Both the position numbers and the translations under genes were made by a program. From positions 62,001-126,000 of the forward strand of contig NZ_SNXC01000015.1 in assembly GCF_004362145.1 (NCBI RefSeq): a DNA stretch of 64,000 nucleotides. Reading direction: 5' to 3'. The stretch is from Marinomonas balearica. GTDB taxonomy: Bacteria; Pseudomonadota; Gammaproteobacteria; Pseudomonadales; Marinomonadaceae. Below, in pieces: positions 8,175 through 15,792 of the stretch. The notes beneath the pieces are model-generated. The model did not search any database. It was not told where the DNA came from and worked only from the letters and a program-made list of their open reading frames with translations. The stretch's first letter is position 1, and each line of letters opens with the position of its first letter.

Positions 8175-8407
8175 CGGTTGTACAAGAAGGTTCTGGGAAG
8201 AAAGTTATAAAATGGATGTCCTGAATTATGTAACTACCGGAATAACCTCTATCTTCATAAATCGTATTGATCTGCCGCCGGCCTTTGCCAACTTGGGAAC
8301 CAATGAACTCCGCGCACGCCATAAATTGAGCAAAAGGGGTCACGATTATCCTTTTCACAGAGGAGCTAGAATAAATGGCACTGTGTTTAATAGGTAGCGA
8401 CTCAGGC

Positions 8408-8458
8408 ATGCTAGGTTCAAATACAAACATTGACAATATTTGTATTTGAACCTAGCAT
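8408..8458 (+). promoter_or_regulatory. Perfect 20-bp palindrome with embedded promoter, operator of parDE
   Basis: The arm at 8408-8427 (starts ATGCTAGGTTC) is repeated as an exact inverse at 8439-8458, with an 11-base spacer. The spacer holds TTGACA (8430-8435), a perfect -35 box. A 17-base gap leads to TAGCAT (8453-8458), a plausible -10 at the far end of the right arm. The promoter of the antitoxin gene is therefore wrapped in a dyad, as expected for autorepression by ParD or ParDE. The fold could also act as an RNA hairpin for upstream transcription. Confidence 0.7.
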
Positions 8459-8491
8459 TATCTGTATAAATGTCTACCCTTGGAAGTCATC

Positions 8492-8749
8492 ATGCATGTA
8501 TCCCTGACAGCCGAGCTAGAGTCTCGCATTAAAGCTAAAGTTGAAAGCGGCCTGTACAACAATGCCAGCGAAGTGATTCGTGAAGCGCTACGCTTTATGG
8601 ACACACACGAAGACTGGATCCACGAAGTAAAATTGGCTCGCCTGCGTGAACAACTGAAAGTTGGGACTGCCCAACTAGACCGTGGTGAGGGCATTGCCAT
8701 CGAATCAAAATCTGCCTTAGATTCATTGTTCGACGACATTAAAGCTTAA
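8492..8749 (+). CDS. parD: ParD-family antitoxin
   Basis: 85 residues. The N-terminal ribbon-helix-helix reads MHVSLTAELESRIKAKVESGLYNNASEVIREALRFMD, where the LYNNASEVIREALR phrase is characteristic of ParD/CC2985-type antitoxins; the C-terminal tail (about 50-85) is acidic and would wrap the toxin. The ATG at 8492 follows GGAAG with 5-base spacing; an upstream in-frame TTG at 8480 is less likely. It precedes the toxin gene by 5 bases and sits behind the palindromic promoter, so the pair should be autoregulated. Base use is not obviously foreign, but such modules are commonly exchanged. Confidence 0.9.
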   Translation: MHVSLTAELESRIKAKVESGLYNNASEVIREALRFMDTHEDWIHEVKLARLREQLKVGTAQLDRGEGIAIESKSALDSLFDDIKA

Positions 8750-8754
8750 AGCGC

Positions 8755-9054
8755 ATGCCTGCACATCAACTTTTTATAGCCCCTGTCGCTACAGCCGACC
8801 TTAAAGAAATCTATCAGTATGGGCTTCGGCAATGGGGACAAGCCCAATCCGACAGTTACTTAGAAAATCTAAAGGATCATTTTTGGTCTCTTACTGAACA
8901 ACCACTTATGGGCGTTGAGCGCCCCGAACTCCTACCCGGTGTCAGAAGCCTACCCATCGAAAGCCATGCTCTGTTTTACCGAGTCACTGCAGGCACGGTA
9001 GAAATTATCCGTGTACTACATGGCCGTCAAGATCCGAATCGACACTTAAAATAG
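8755..9054 (+). CDS. parE: ParE-family toxin
   Basis: 99 residues of the RelE/ParE toxin fold: LFIAPVATADLKEIYQYGLRQWGQAQSDSYLENLKDHFWSL gives the two N-terminal helices, and GVRSLPIESHALFYRVTAGTVEIIRVLHGRQDPNRHL is the usual C-terminal strand core ending VEIIRVLHGRQD, closely matching chromosomal ParE proteins. Characterised ParE toxins inhibit DNA gyrase. It starts 5 bases after the antitoxin, consistent with coupled translation. The length is normal and nothing suggests inactivation. Confidence 0.9.
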   Translation: MPAHQLFIAPVATADLKEIYQYGLRQWGQAQSDSYLENLKDHFWSLTEQPLMGVERPELLPGVRSLPIESHALFYRVTAGTVEIIRVLHGRQDPNRHLK

Positions 9055-9225
9055 CTCAAGAGGCTTCTCATCTTGACACCGACTGAGCAACTCTCGAACG
9101 GCTTTTCATAAATCTATACAGGCATCTATACAGGCCACCCATAACTTCATTGACGCCAAATCTCTAACTCGTTAATCTCAAATAACTTACTCAAGGATGA
9201 GGTGGTAACTTTTAAATTCAAATAA

Positions 9226-9308
9226 CAAGTGCGTCCTGTATAAGACAAGACAATTCAGCAGGCGGTTATTACTGCCGCGGCTCCGCTATAAGCCCCTTAA
9301 TTGTTAGA
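9226..9308 (+). other. attC-like segment (possible integron recombination site)
   Basis: The segment begins with TAACAAGTGCG and ends with AGCCCCTTAATTGTTAGAT. TAACAA pairs exactly with TTGTTA at the far end, GTTAGAT fits the GTTRRRY core of attC right ends, and CCCCTTA near the end is shared with Vibrio-type repeats. A small hairpin (GGCGG/CTGCC) lies in the middle. It follows a toxin-antitoxin pair and sits 20 bases before the next gene, as in cassette arrays. The outer left core and the L-box pairing are poor, and no integrase is visible. Confidence 0.3.
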
Positions 9309-9328
9309 TTCACCATGGAATAAGTAAC

Positions 9329-9877
9329 GTGCATGCATTAATTTTAATCGATCAGCAAAAGGGAATTGATCATCCCAAATTAGGCTTGAGAAACAATCCA
9401 AGTGCTGAAGCTGAAATTTCGAGTTTGTTGTCTCTATGGCGTCAGAAAAGCTGGCCGATCTTTCATGTAAAACATCGATCTAAACAAAGAGAATCTGTGT
9501 TTTGGCCAGATCAAGAAGGATTCGAATTCAAGGAAGCATTTCTGCCTTTAGAAGGGGAGGCAACCATTGAAAAATCGGTTCCTTGTGCGTTTATTAACAA
9601 TAGCTTAGATGATGAACTGAAAAAGCTTGGTGTTAATGAGATCGTTTTGGTTGGCGTGGCAACGAACAACTCAGTGGAATCGACCGCAAGAACGGGCGGC
9701 AACCTTGGCTATACCGTGTACGTGATAGACGATGCTTGTTTTACCTTTGCCAAACCTGACTATTTTGGCTTAGCACGCAGTGCGGATGAGGTTCATGCGA
9801 TGTCTCTTGCAAATCTACACGGAGAATATGCAACGGTCATAAGTCGTGAGCAATTGGTTGAGAAGGTAATAGCCTAA
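9329..9877 (+). CDS. Isochorismatase-like hydrolase family protein, nucleophile Cys replaced by Ser
   Basis: 182 residues starting at a GTG. The isochorismatase fold is shown by ALILIDQQKGIDH (Asp8), ATIEKSVPCAF (Lys82) and VLVGVATNNSVESTARTGGNLGYTVYVIDDACFTF around 107-140. The three residues of the cysteine-hydrolase triad would be Asp8, Lys82 and residue 115, but residue 115 is Ser rather than Cys. A subfamily with NNSVE/ATAR is known to me, so this is probably inherited rather than a fresh mutation. Nicotinamidase-type thiol catalysis is therefore unlikely; substrate unknown. The gene starts just after the attC-like segment and may be a cassette gene. Confidence 0.8.
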   Translation: MHALILIDQQKGIDHPKLGLRNNPSAEAEISSLLSLWRQKSWPIFHVKHRSKQRESVFWPDQEGFEFKEAFLPLEGEATIEKSVPCAFINNSLDDELKKLGVNEIVLVGVATNNSVESTARTGGNLGYTVYVIDDACFTFAKPDYFGLARSADEVHAMSLANLHGEYATVISREQLVEKVIA

Positions 9878-10041
9878 AAGTGGATTTTGAAATTTAATAT
9901 GAAGACATCTACTAAGAAGCTGTCTCTAATGTGGCATTTAACAAATTCGTTAGGTTCTAATCATTAAGGAACTCTGGGGTGCGTAAACAATGCGAGGCCT
10001 TTATCTTACAGGGACTCTATAAATAAGGGAGCTGTATTCAT

Positions 10042-10557
10042 ATGCTATCTAAGATATTTAAGCGTACTAAACCGCGCGTTTTTATGGCGTCAATTGTTGT
10101 AGTGCCAAGAGAGGAGTGGAAACGCTCAGATGAGGAAGGTTGGTTTAAATCTGAGAAGCTAGATCATGAAGCCAAAGTGATTGTGGAGAGCGTTTTTTCG
10201 TCGCTTCCGCCTGTTAGTTCTGTGTATGAGCCTGAGGGTAATGACCTAGGCTTGGACGTGATGATCGCCAAAGTGCAAGGAGCTGAGTTCACATCCACAA
10301 TGACACAACCGTTTTCGTTACCTATCTTTTGGCGCCCAAAAGTTCAGATCAAGTCTCGGCTCTATTACCTAAAGAGTCAACGCACCAAGAAAACTTATTC
10401 GGTAACCGTAAAAATGCCTTGGGGTGAATACCTTGCGGGCGTTTTAAGCCTGAGGGGAGTCTTTAGGTACAAGCCGATTTTTGTTTCCAAAGATCTAGAG
10501 CCATTGCTTTTAACTGCCTGTGAAAAACTGCTGAAAAAAATGATTCGGTCCACTTAG
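10042..10557 (+). CDS. Hypothetical protein, unrecognised
   Basis: 171 residues with no family I recognise. No signal peptide or TM segment is apparent; it is basic at both ends (MLSKIFKRTKPR and KLLKKMIRST), with a mixed alpha/beta look. Candidate signatures are VVVPREEWKRSDEEGW near 19-34 and LPIFWRPKVQIKSRLYYLKSQRTKKTYSVTVKMPWGEYLAG around 93-133. GGGAG lies 9 bases before the ATG, supporting a real gene. It is isolated, in the accessory stretch after the ParDE region, and transcribed towards the YafY-type regulator. It could be a cassette or an immunity-type protein; there is no direct evidence for either. Confidence 0.55.
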   Translation: MLSKIFKRTKPRVFMASIVVVPREEWKRSDEEGWFKSEKLDHEAKVIVESVFSSLPPVSSVYEPEGNDLGLDVMIAKVQGAEFTSTMTQPFSLPIFWRPKVQIKSRLYYLKSQRTKKTYSVTVKMPWGEYLAGVLSLRGVFRYKPIFVSKDLEPLLLTACEKLLKKMIRST

Positions 10558-10627
10558 ACCAAAAACTGCTTATCATAAGGTGTTAGTTATCCCGTCTATA
10601 GATGAGTAGATAGGATAAAGTTCCATG

Positions 10628-11362
10628 TTAAATGCTTTTATAATATGGCGTATACGCACCGATAAATTCTTCGATTGGTCGAAGTTGGAAGTAACCATCA
10701 ATCATTCGAGCGTTTTGGATTCGATCTATTCGAAACATTCGAGAGGACGATCTAAGATGATCCCAAGCAGTGATGTACCAGATAGGCCAATTCAATAAGA
10801 TGTATTGCGCTTCGATCACACGCGTTGTTTTCTCCCCTGAGTCAGACTGATAATCAATCTCCAGACATCTTTGCTGTAAAAACGCCTCTGCGATGCTCTC
10901 GGATAAGGCCTGAGCGGGTTCTGTGTAGCGTGATACCGTATTAGCGGCTGCGTTGTCGCCAATCATGATGCGTTTACGGATATTACTGACGGCACTGCGT
11001 TGTTCTTGAGGGAAGGCTTGGAACAGTTTCTGTTTGATCGCTTTTAAATTGCTTGTAAGAAGTGGGGATTTCAGAGACTCCATAATGGCCAAAGAAAGTA
11101 TCAATTCAATGACCTCATGATGGCTTAAATTTAATCGATCGATTCCCCATCGGCCGTTTAGTCGAATGCCACCACCTCGTCCCCTATCGGACTCAATGGG
11201 GTAGCCCGCTTTTTTCAGTTCAGCCAGCTCACGCATTAAGGTTCGTTGGCTTACCCCTAATTGCTCACGCAGGTCTGATGTCTTCCAATATTCTTCGGAG
11301 CGAAGTAGGCCGATGAGACGATTACGCCGTTCGGCTCGTTGTTCAAAGCTGGTATTTATCAT
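10628..11362 (-). CDS. YafY-type (HTH_11 + WYL) transcriptional regulator
   Basis: 244 residues. An N-terminal winged HTH (NRLIGLLRSEEYWKTSDLREQLGVSQRTLMRELAELKKAGYPIESDRGRGGGIRL, about 14-68) is followed by a WYL-type domain (about 135-235) with QRCLEIDYQSDSGEKTTRVIEAQYILLNWPIWYITAWDHLRSSSRMFRIDRIQNARM. The W-Y-I triplet sits where WYL is usual. WYL proteins sense ligands or nucleic acids and often act as repressors. The gene diverges from a glutathione S-transferase across about 100 bases, so that gene is the likely target, possibly in response to an electrophile. Confidence 0.88.
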   Translation of the reverse strand: MINTSFEQRAERRNRLIGLLRSEEYWKTSDLREQLGVSQRTLMRELAELKKAGYPIESDRGRGGGIRLNGRWGIDRLNLSHHEVIELILSLAIMESLKSPLLTSNLKAIKQKLFQAFPQEQRSAVSNIRKRIMIGDNAAANTVSRYTEPAQALSESIAEAFLQQRCLEIDYQSDSGEKTTRVIEAQYILLNWPIWYITAWDHLRSSSRMFRIDRIQNARMIDGYFQLRPIEEFIGAYTPYYKSI

Positions 11363-11461
11363 AGATAAAATATGTCATGAAATGGCATAAATATCCATAT
11401 ACTTCAAATCAGTGGAAAGCTTCCATCGATTAACTTTATAACGAGTAAAAGGAGTATAAAC

Positions 11462-12070
11462 ATGAAGCACTATTACAACCCTATGAGTAGAGCCATCACA
11501 ACAGACTGGATGCTGAAAGAACTCGAGGTAGAGCATGAGCGAGTGTTCATCGACTTTACAACTAAAGAGAATCACCAAGCCGAGTACAAGAACATCAACC
11601 CTATGGGCAAGTTGCCAGCGTTGATGGATGGCGACACAGTGGTGACCGAAGTGTCTGCTATTTGTGCGTACCTCGCCGATAAGTTTTCTGAAAAGAAGCT
11701 TGCACCTGCCATTGATTCCGCTGATCGAGGTGCGTATTGCCGCTATCTATTTTTTGCAGGTAACACCATTGAGCCTATGTTTTCACTTTCTGTTTGTGGG
11801 TTGGTGCATCCAGAACCGACAACGGCAGGTTGGGGGGATATGCCCCGTGTTTTGGAAACTATAGAATCCATGACGCCAGAAACAGGTTGGGCGCTGGGTG
11901 AACAATTCACCGCGGCGGATGTGGTGTTTGGTGGTTTGCTCGACTTTTCCATGGTCTTTAAGTGGATGGAACCCTCTCCTAAAGTCGCTGCCTACGTCGA
12001 CCGGATCCGTCAAAGACCCGCTTATCGAGAAACCCATAGCGCTTTTCTTGAGATGACTGAAAAAGGCTAA
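11462..12070 (+). CDS. Glutathione S-transferase
   Basis: 202 residues with a thioredoxin-like N-terminal domain (YNPMSRAITTDWMLKELEVEHERVFIDF, NINPMGKLPALMDGDTVVTEVSAICAYLADKF; the cis-Pro and the E-V-S glutathione-contact motif are in place) and an all-helical C-terminal domain including GWALGEQFTAADVVFGGLLDF, the N-capping box and hydrophobic staple. The catalytic residue could be Ser10, placing it near bacterial Beta/Nu-like classes, but substrate is unknown. AAGGAG lies 8 bases before the start. It diverges from the YafY-type regulator. A copy of the 49-bp palindromic repeat begins 3 bases after its stop. Confidence 0.92.
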   Translation: MKHYYNPMSRAITTDWMLKELEVEHERVFIDFTTKENHQAEYKNINPMGKLPALMDGDTVVTEVSAICAYLADKFSEKKLAPAIDSADRGAYCRYLFFAGNTIEPMFSLSVCGLVHPEPTTAGWGDMPRVLETIESMTPETGWALGEQFTAADVVFGGLLDFSMVFKWMEPSPKVAAYVDRIRQRPAYRETHSAFLEMTEKG

Positions 12071-12072
12071 AT

Positions 12073-12121
12073 AAATTGGGGGCAGAAGAAAAAAGGGTTG
12101 TTGTTCATCTGACCCTAATTT
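12073..12121 (+). repeat. 49-bp palindromic repeat, copy 1
   Basis: The right arm TCATCTGACCCTAATTT is identical to that of the copy at 15728-15776, and the loop GGGTTGTTG is shared. The left arm has three mismatches in 17 relative to copy 2. It lies just 3' of the GST gene and may also help terminate it. The TTAGGGTCAGATGA theme is common in intergenic repeats of gammaproteobacteria. Confidence 0.75.
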
Positions 12122-12143
12122 TGACTGCCTCATAAACCTGAAT

Positions 12144-12683
12144 CTAAGCCCTACCGGGTGGGATAGCGGTATCGTTTATGGTCACTCGGCTACAGGTTTT
12201 ACCGTAACCCAATGCGTACTTTAGCGCAGGGTAGACACGGTAGGAACTAATGGCAAAAGCGATGGTGATAAGTCCGTTTTCACCCCAGAGAGAACGTATT
12301 TCTTCTCGTAGATCATCCGCTTCTGGGTTATGGGCCATAACAAACTCAGTGAACCGAACTACCAAGGCGATGTGTGCGGGCATATTTTCCAAATCACGAT
12401 CAACAATGGCTCGAACCAAATCCGCTTCGACTTTTTCTTCCAGTGCCATGCTCACCACAAGCTGTGTACAAGGGCCGCAGTCATCCCAGATGATTGCGCG
12501 GATTCTTGCGGCATAGAGCACCTCTGTAGGTAATTTACCAGCATGAGACGCCATACTTTGAAAGCCCATGAATTTTAAAAATACGCCGAGTCCGGTATTA
12601 AGGATGTCTTGTTGGTATCTGACATCATAGTCGTAGCGCTTTTGCATTTTTAACAACATTTTATTGAACATTGAATGCAACAT
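12144..12683 (-). CDS. AhpD-like/carboxymuconolactone decarboxylase family protein
   Basis: 179 residues, helical. The motif RAIIWDDCGPCTQLVVSMALEEKV (about 62-85) contains a CxxC pair as in AhpD-like members of the CMD (PF02627) family, where it gives thiol-peroxidase or disulfide-reductase chemistry. The remainder, HIALVVRFTEFVMAHNPEADDLREEIRSLWGENGLITIAFAISSYRVYPALKYALGYG, matches the second CMD helix pair. The usual downstream proton-relay His is not obvious. It lies 44 bases after the MFS gene on the same strand and is probably controlled with it by the divergent LysR regulator. Confidence 0.75.
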   Translation of the reverse strand: MLHSMFNKMLLKMQKRYDYDVRYQQDILNTGLGVFLKFMGFQSMASHAGKLPTEVLYAARIRAIIWDDCGPCTQLVVSMALEEKVEADLVRAIVDRDLENMPAHIALVVRFTEFVMAHNPEADDLREEIRSLWGENGLITIAFAISSYRVYPALKYALGYGKTCSRVTINDTAIPPGRA

Positions 12684-12727
12684 AGTGAGTACCTTAAATG
12701 ATTGATTGAACGGGATGATCAGGAGAT

Positions 12728-13900
12728 TTATTGTGCGACCACTGAAAGCTTACGCACCATTTCCTGATTACTAACGGGTTTGATTAACAGCAGAATACTG
12801 GATAGGAAGATGCCTGCACTGGCCCATAGCATCGGAGAAAAATCCCCTTCTGTAAGAAAGTTGGCGGCGACCATTGGCCCAGAAGCCGATCCCGCGAGAG
12901 AGACTACGCTCGCAATGGTGGCGAGTTGGCCACTACAATCCAGTTCGGCGGTGACAGCGAGCATGTAAGATACGACCGCTGTCCATGAAAAGAACAACAA
13001 AGCCATCGCGCTGATGTACATAGTGTCTGAGAGTTCTGCTGGTATCAGTATCAAGCATGAAACAAGGGATAAAAGCCCTCCGCCTATAATCCAGAACAAG
13101 CGGCCAAATTGATTGGCCGTAATGATCGGTAAGATGGCACCTAACAAGCCGAGTAAACTGGTTGAGGCAAGGTAGGTGGTGACATTGTAGTGCTGCATTC
13201 CCGCATTCAGACCAATGAGCTCTGCATAGGCCCAAATGCCACTAGCGGCGCAGTTGTAAAGCATGATAGCCAGCATCAATAGCCATCTGTGCTGCTTGTT
13301 ATCAGAAAGGGGTGCTACTGCCTGTTCAGACTTCTGTTGAGAATTTAGGTTGGGAACAACAAACATAAATACTAGGCTGATTAAGGCGAGCAAAGCCATC
13401 ACGTAAAACACAGCATAGTCATTCATGCCTGCTTGCAACGAAGGCAATAAAGCAATGACAACGGCTCCTAGGCTGAACTGAATAAATAGCAGGGTACCGA
13501 AAGCGCGGTCAGGGCTGTTGAGACGGGCCAATACTGAAAATGCGATTCCCATGCATAAGCCACCGAATAGCCCTGCGATAAAACGCCATGCCATCATCAA
13601 CTGAAAATCAGCAATCCACACTGAACCCATATCCATACCCGCCAGCAAGAGCAAACAGAGATACATTGCGGGTTTCCATTCCACCTTACGAACTAAAAAT
13701 ATGGCACCGATGCTACCCAATAGCGCGCCATAGCCGTTTGCGGCAACAATTTCGCCTGCTTGAGTGTCACTAAACCCAATCCCTCCCGCTAGGGCACTGA
13801 CGACACTGGGTAAAAAGTTAATGTATGAGGTGCCAACCATGGCGATAAAAGCAAATAGAAAATACGATACTACGCTCTGTGCAAAGATGTGCTTCAACAT
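12728..13900 (-). CDS. Major facilitator superfamily transporter
   Basis: 390 residues and 12 predicted TM helices. Typical MFS features include ANGYGALLGSIGAIFLVRKVEWKPAMYL (loop 2-3 variant) and the AGLFGGLCMGIAFSVLARLNSPDRAFGTLLFIQFSLGAVVIALLPSLQ stretch over TM4-5. A hydrophilic linker (NLNSQQKSEQAVAPLSDNKQHRW) divides the halves. Substrate unknown; the compact, YbfB/CynX-like layout may indicate a small organic solute. The start follows AGAGGAT closely. It diverges from a LysR gene across 153 bases and precedes the AhpD-like gene, so these three form one regulatory unit. Confidence 0.88.
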   Translation of the reverse strand: MLKHIFAQSVVSYFLFAFIAMVGTSYINFLPSVVSALAGGIGFSDTQAGEIVAANGYGALLGSIGAIFLVRKVEWKPAMYLCLLLLAGMDMGSVWIADFQLMMAWRFIAGLFGGLCMGIAFSVLARLNSPDRAFGTLLFIQFSLGAVVIALLPSLQAGMNDYAVFYVMALLALISLVFMFVVPNLNSQQKSEQAVAPLSDNKQHRWLLMLAIMLYNCAASGIWAYAELIGLNAGMQHYNVTTYLASTSLLGLLGAILPIITANQFGRLFWIIGGGLLSLVSCLILIPAELSDTMYISAMALLFFSWTAVVSYMLAVTAELDCSGQLATIASVVSLAGSASGPMVAANFLTEGDFSPMLWASAGIFLSSILLLIKPVSNQEMVRKLSVVAQ

Positions 13901-14053
13901 AAATCCTCTGGCAATCTAATGGTTTGTGCTCGACGGAGAGAGTGTATGTCGGTCATAATCACTAAAAAATAGCTATGAATTCCAAATAGTCGTGAATAGT
14001 GTTCATGAATCTTTTGGGGTAAGTAGTTCGCACTTAAGGAGTACAGAGCCAAG

Positions 14054-15010
14054 ATGGATAAGCTGCGCACATTGGAGATCTTTTTAGCGACTTGCGATGG
14101 GGGCAGTTTTGCTTCTGCTGCAAAATCCTGCAACACCGATCCTTCGACGGTCAGTAAGGCGATTAGCCGTCTGGAAGCTCAGTTAGGTCTGACCCTGTTT
14201 CAACGTTCAACGCGACAGTTAAGGATCTCCTCGGCTGGCGAACGCTATGCTCAGACAGTGCGCAAAATGTTTCAAGATCTAAGTGCTTGTGAGGATGAAC
14301 TAAGAGAATCAAACGAAGTGCCAAAAGGCACACTCAGAATCAGTTCTGCGGTTTGTTACGGACACTTGTATTTGCGACCAATGCTGAAAGCCTTTTGTCA
14401 GCGTTATCCGGATATTCGGTTGGAGCTTGAAATCAACGATCTACATGTCGATATCATAGACCATGATATCGACATAGCTCTTCGTACCGGATATCTAAAA
14501 GACAGTCGCCTGATAGCACGACAGCTCAGCCCGATGGATTTTCTGACCTGTGCCTCCCCATCCTATTTGAAAGAGCGCGGTATACCCGCATGCGCCGAGG
14601 ATTTCGCCAATCATAGTTGGGTTGGGTTCAGGATCAAGCAGACTGGGCAGTTGCAGCCAATCTTTTTACCCGATAAAGCCGGGCAGTATCTCCCTTATGA
14701 GTTACATAGAGATCATATCACTGACGATGGTGAAACGATGGCCAACATGTGCATTGATGGATTCGGCGTCGCTCAGTTACCTCACTTCCTTGCCAAACAA
14801 GCGCTACAAGAGGGAAAACTTGTTTCTTTGTACCCTTATTTTCGACCGCCGCACCCTGACAGCGGAGTCTTCGTGATTTACCCCAAACGGGAGTTTATGC
14901 CCGCTAGAGTGAGAGTCTTTATTGAATTCTTAAATGAATCATTGCAAGCCATGGGCGAAGGCCACAACTATACTTGGGCACAAAACTGGCAACATGAAGT
15001 AAGCTTTTAA
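14054..15010 (+). CDS. LysR-family transcriptional regulator
   Basis: 318 residues. The N-terminal HTH reads MDKLRTLEIFLATCDGGSFASAAKSCNTDPSTVSKAISRLEAQLGLTLFQRSTRQLRISSAGERY, and the substrate-binding fold follows (GTLRISSAVCYGHLYLRPMLKAFCQRYPDIRLELEINDLHVDIIDHDIDIALRTGYLKDSRLIARQLSP). It resembles the CrgA/DmlR group. AGGAGT precedes the start by about 10 bases. It diverges from the MFS transporter and is the probable regulator of that gene and the AhpD-like gene downstream of it. Confidence 0.92.
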   Translation: MDKLRTLEIFLATCDGGSFASAAKSCNTDPSTVSKAISRLEAQLGLTLFQRSTRQLRISSAGERYAQTVRKMFQDLSACEDELRESNEVPKGTLRISSAVCYGHLYLRPMLKAFCQRYPDIRLELEINDLHVDIIDHDIDIALRTGYLKDSRLIARQLSPMDFLTCASPSYLKERGIPACAEDFANHSWVGFRIKQTGQLQPIFLPDKAGQYLPYELHRDHITDDGETMANMCIDGFGVAQLPHFLAKQALQEGKLVSLYPYFRPPHPDSGVFVIYPKREFMPARVRVFIEFLNESLQAMGEGHNYTWAQNWQHEVSF

Positions 15011-15104
15011 ATTTAGGGCCTCAATTCATCATTTTCTCAAGTATAAGTGGCGTATTTTGTCTGCATTTGTTGTCCGAACATGCACCTAAGTCGAAGGAAG
15101 TAAC

Positions 15105-15722
15105 ATGTACATATCACGCCAACACAGTTTTCTTTTTTGTCATGTTTCAAGAACTGGTGGGACGTCGTTGACCGAACATATAAAACGACATGTTAAAGAC
15201 GTTGAATAGGTACGTTTACAGCACTTATCTATGAAGGAAGGCAAAGCTATTCTAGGGGAAGAATTCGATACTTTTTTTAAATTTACATTGGTTCGAAACC
15301 CCTGGGAGAGGCTAGTCTCTTGGTACGCTTTGATGGCTTTATCTGATGCATCATTTGACCTGAATAGCGCCGTATTAAATGCCTTACCGGATTCACCCCA
15401 TTGGCGAAAGTTTGATGAATTTTTGGAGGCGGTGTCGACCCAGAAAATCGGAGGATGTCGTGGAAATCGATTGGTTTTTAGCCAGTGGCAGCAATTAGTT
15501 GATGATGACGGTAATTTACTTGTAGATGAGATTGGCCGATATGAAAACTATGCTCAGGATATCCCCAAATTTCTGTCAAAAGTGAATGTCATGAAACCTT
15601 TCGAAGAAAACGTAAATGGCTCAAAGCATCTGCATTATAGCGAGTATTACTCTGATTTTGGTAAGGAGCTGGTTGCGGACGTATTTCATGAAGACGTATC
15701 TAACTTTGGTTACAAGTTTTAG
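15105..15722 (+). pseudogene. Sulfotransferase family gene broken by an in-frame TAG
   Basis: An ATG at 15105 opens MYISRQHSFLFCHVSRTGGTSLTEHIKRHVKDVE, which contains the PAPS-binding loop (H-V-x-R-T-G-G-T-S-L). It then meets TAG at 15207-15209. The same frame continues through VRLQHLSMKEGKAILGEEFDTFFKFTLVRNPWERLVSWYALM, the 3'-phosphate-binding F-VRNPWxRLVS motif, to 15722. A single nonsense codon therefore separates two halves of one sulfotransferase-like protein (about 205 codons). The downstream part alone lacks the PAPS loop and should be inactive. A local deletion between the motifs is also possible, since the spacing is short. It ends next to palindromic repeat copy 2. Confidence 0.82.
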
Positions 15723-15727
15723 TATGA

Positions 15728-15776
15728 AAATTAGGGTCAGATGAAAATAGGGTTGTTGCTCATCTGACCCTAATTT
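15728..15776 (+). repeat. 49-bp palindromic repeat, copy 2 (perfect 17-bp arms)
   Basis: AAATTAGGGTCAGATGA at 15728-15744 is exactly inverted at 15760-15776, with the loop AAATAGGGTTGTTGC. The length and the right arm match copy 1 at 12073-12121. It sits 5 bases after the broken sulfotransferase and could serve as terminator for it and for the convergent monooxygenase gene. Confidence 0.8.
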
Positions 15777-15792
15777 GTTTATCTCAAAAAAA

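Noticed and set aside
8212-8397. Forward 61-codon frame before the parDE palindrome
   Set aside because: No ribosome binding site and no recognisable domain; lies in probable non-coding repeat-like DNA.
8023-8436. Reverse-strand 137-codon frame over the end of olsF and the gap before parD
   Set aside because: It overlaps olsF coding sequence antisense, the repeat-like hairpin and the palindrome, and resembles no family; likely spurious.
9955-9985. Second attC-like core (TTAACAAATTCGTTAGGTTC) after the isochorismatase-like gene
   Set aside because: Only a short complementary pair with a GTTRRRY match; no full-length attC structure around it.
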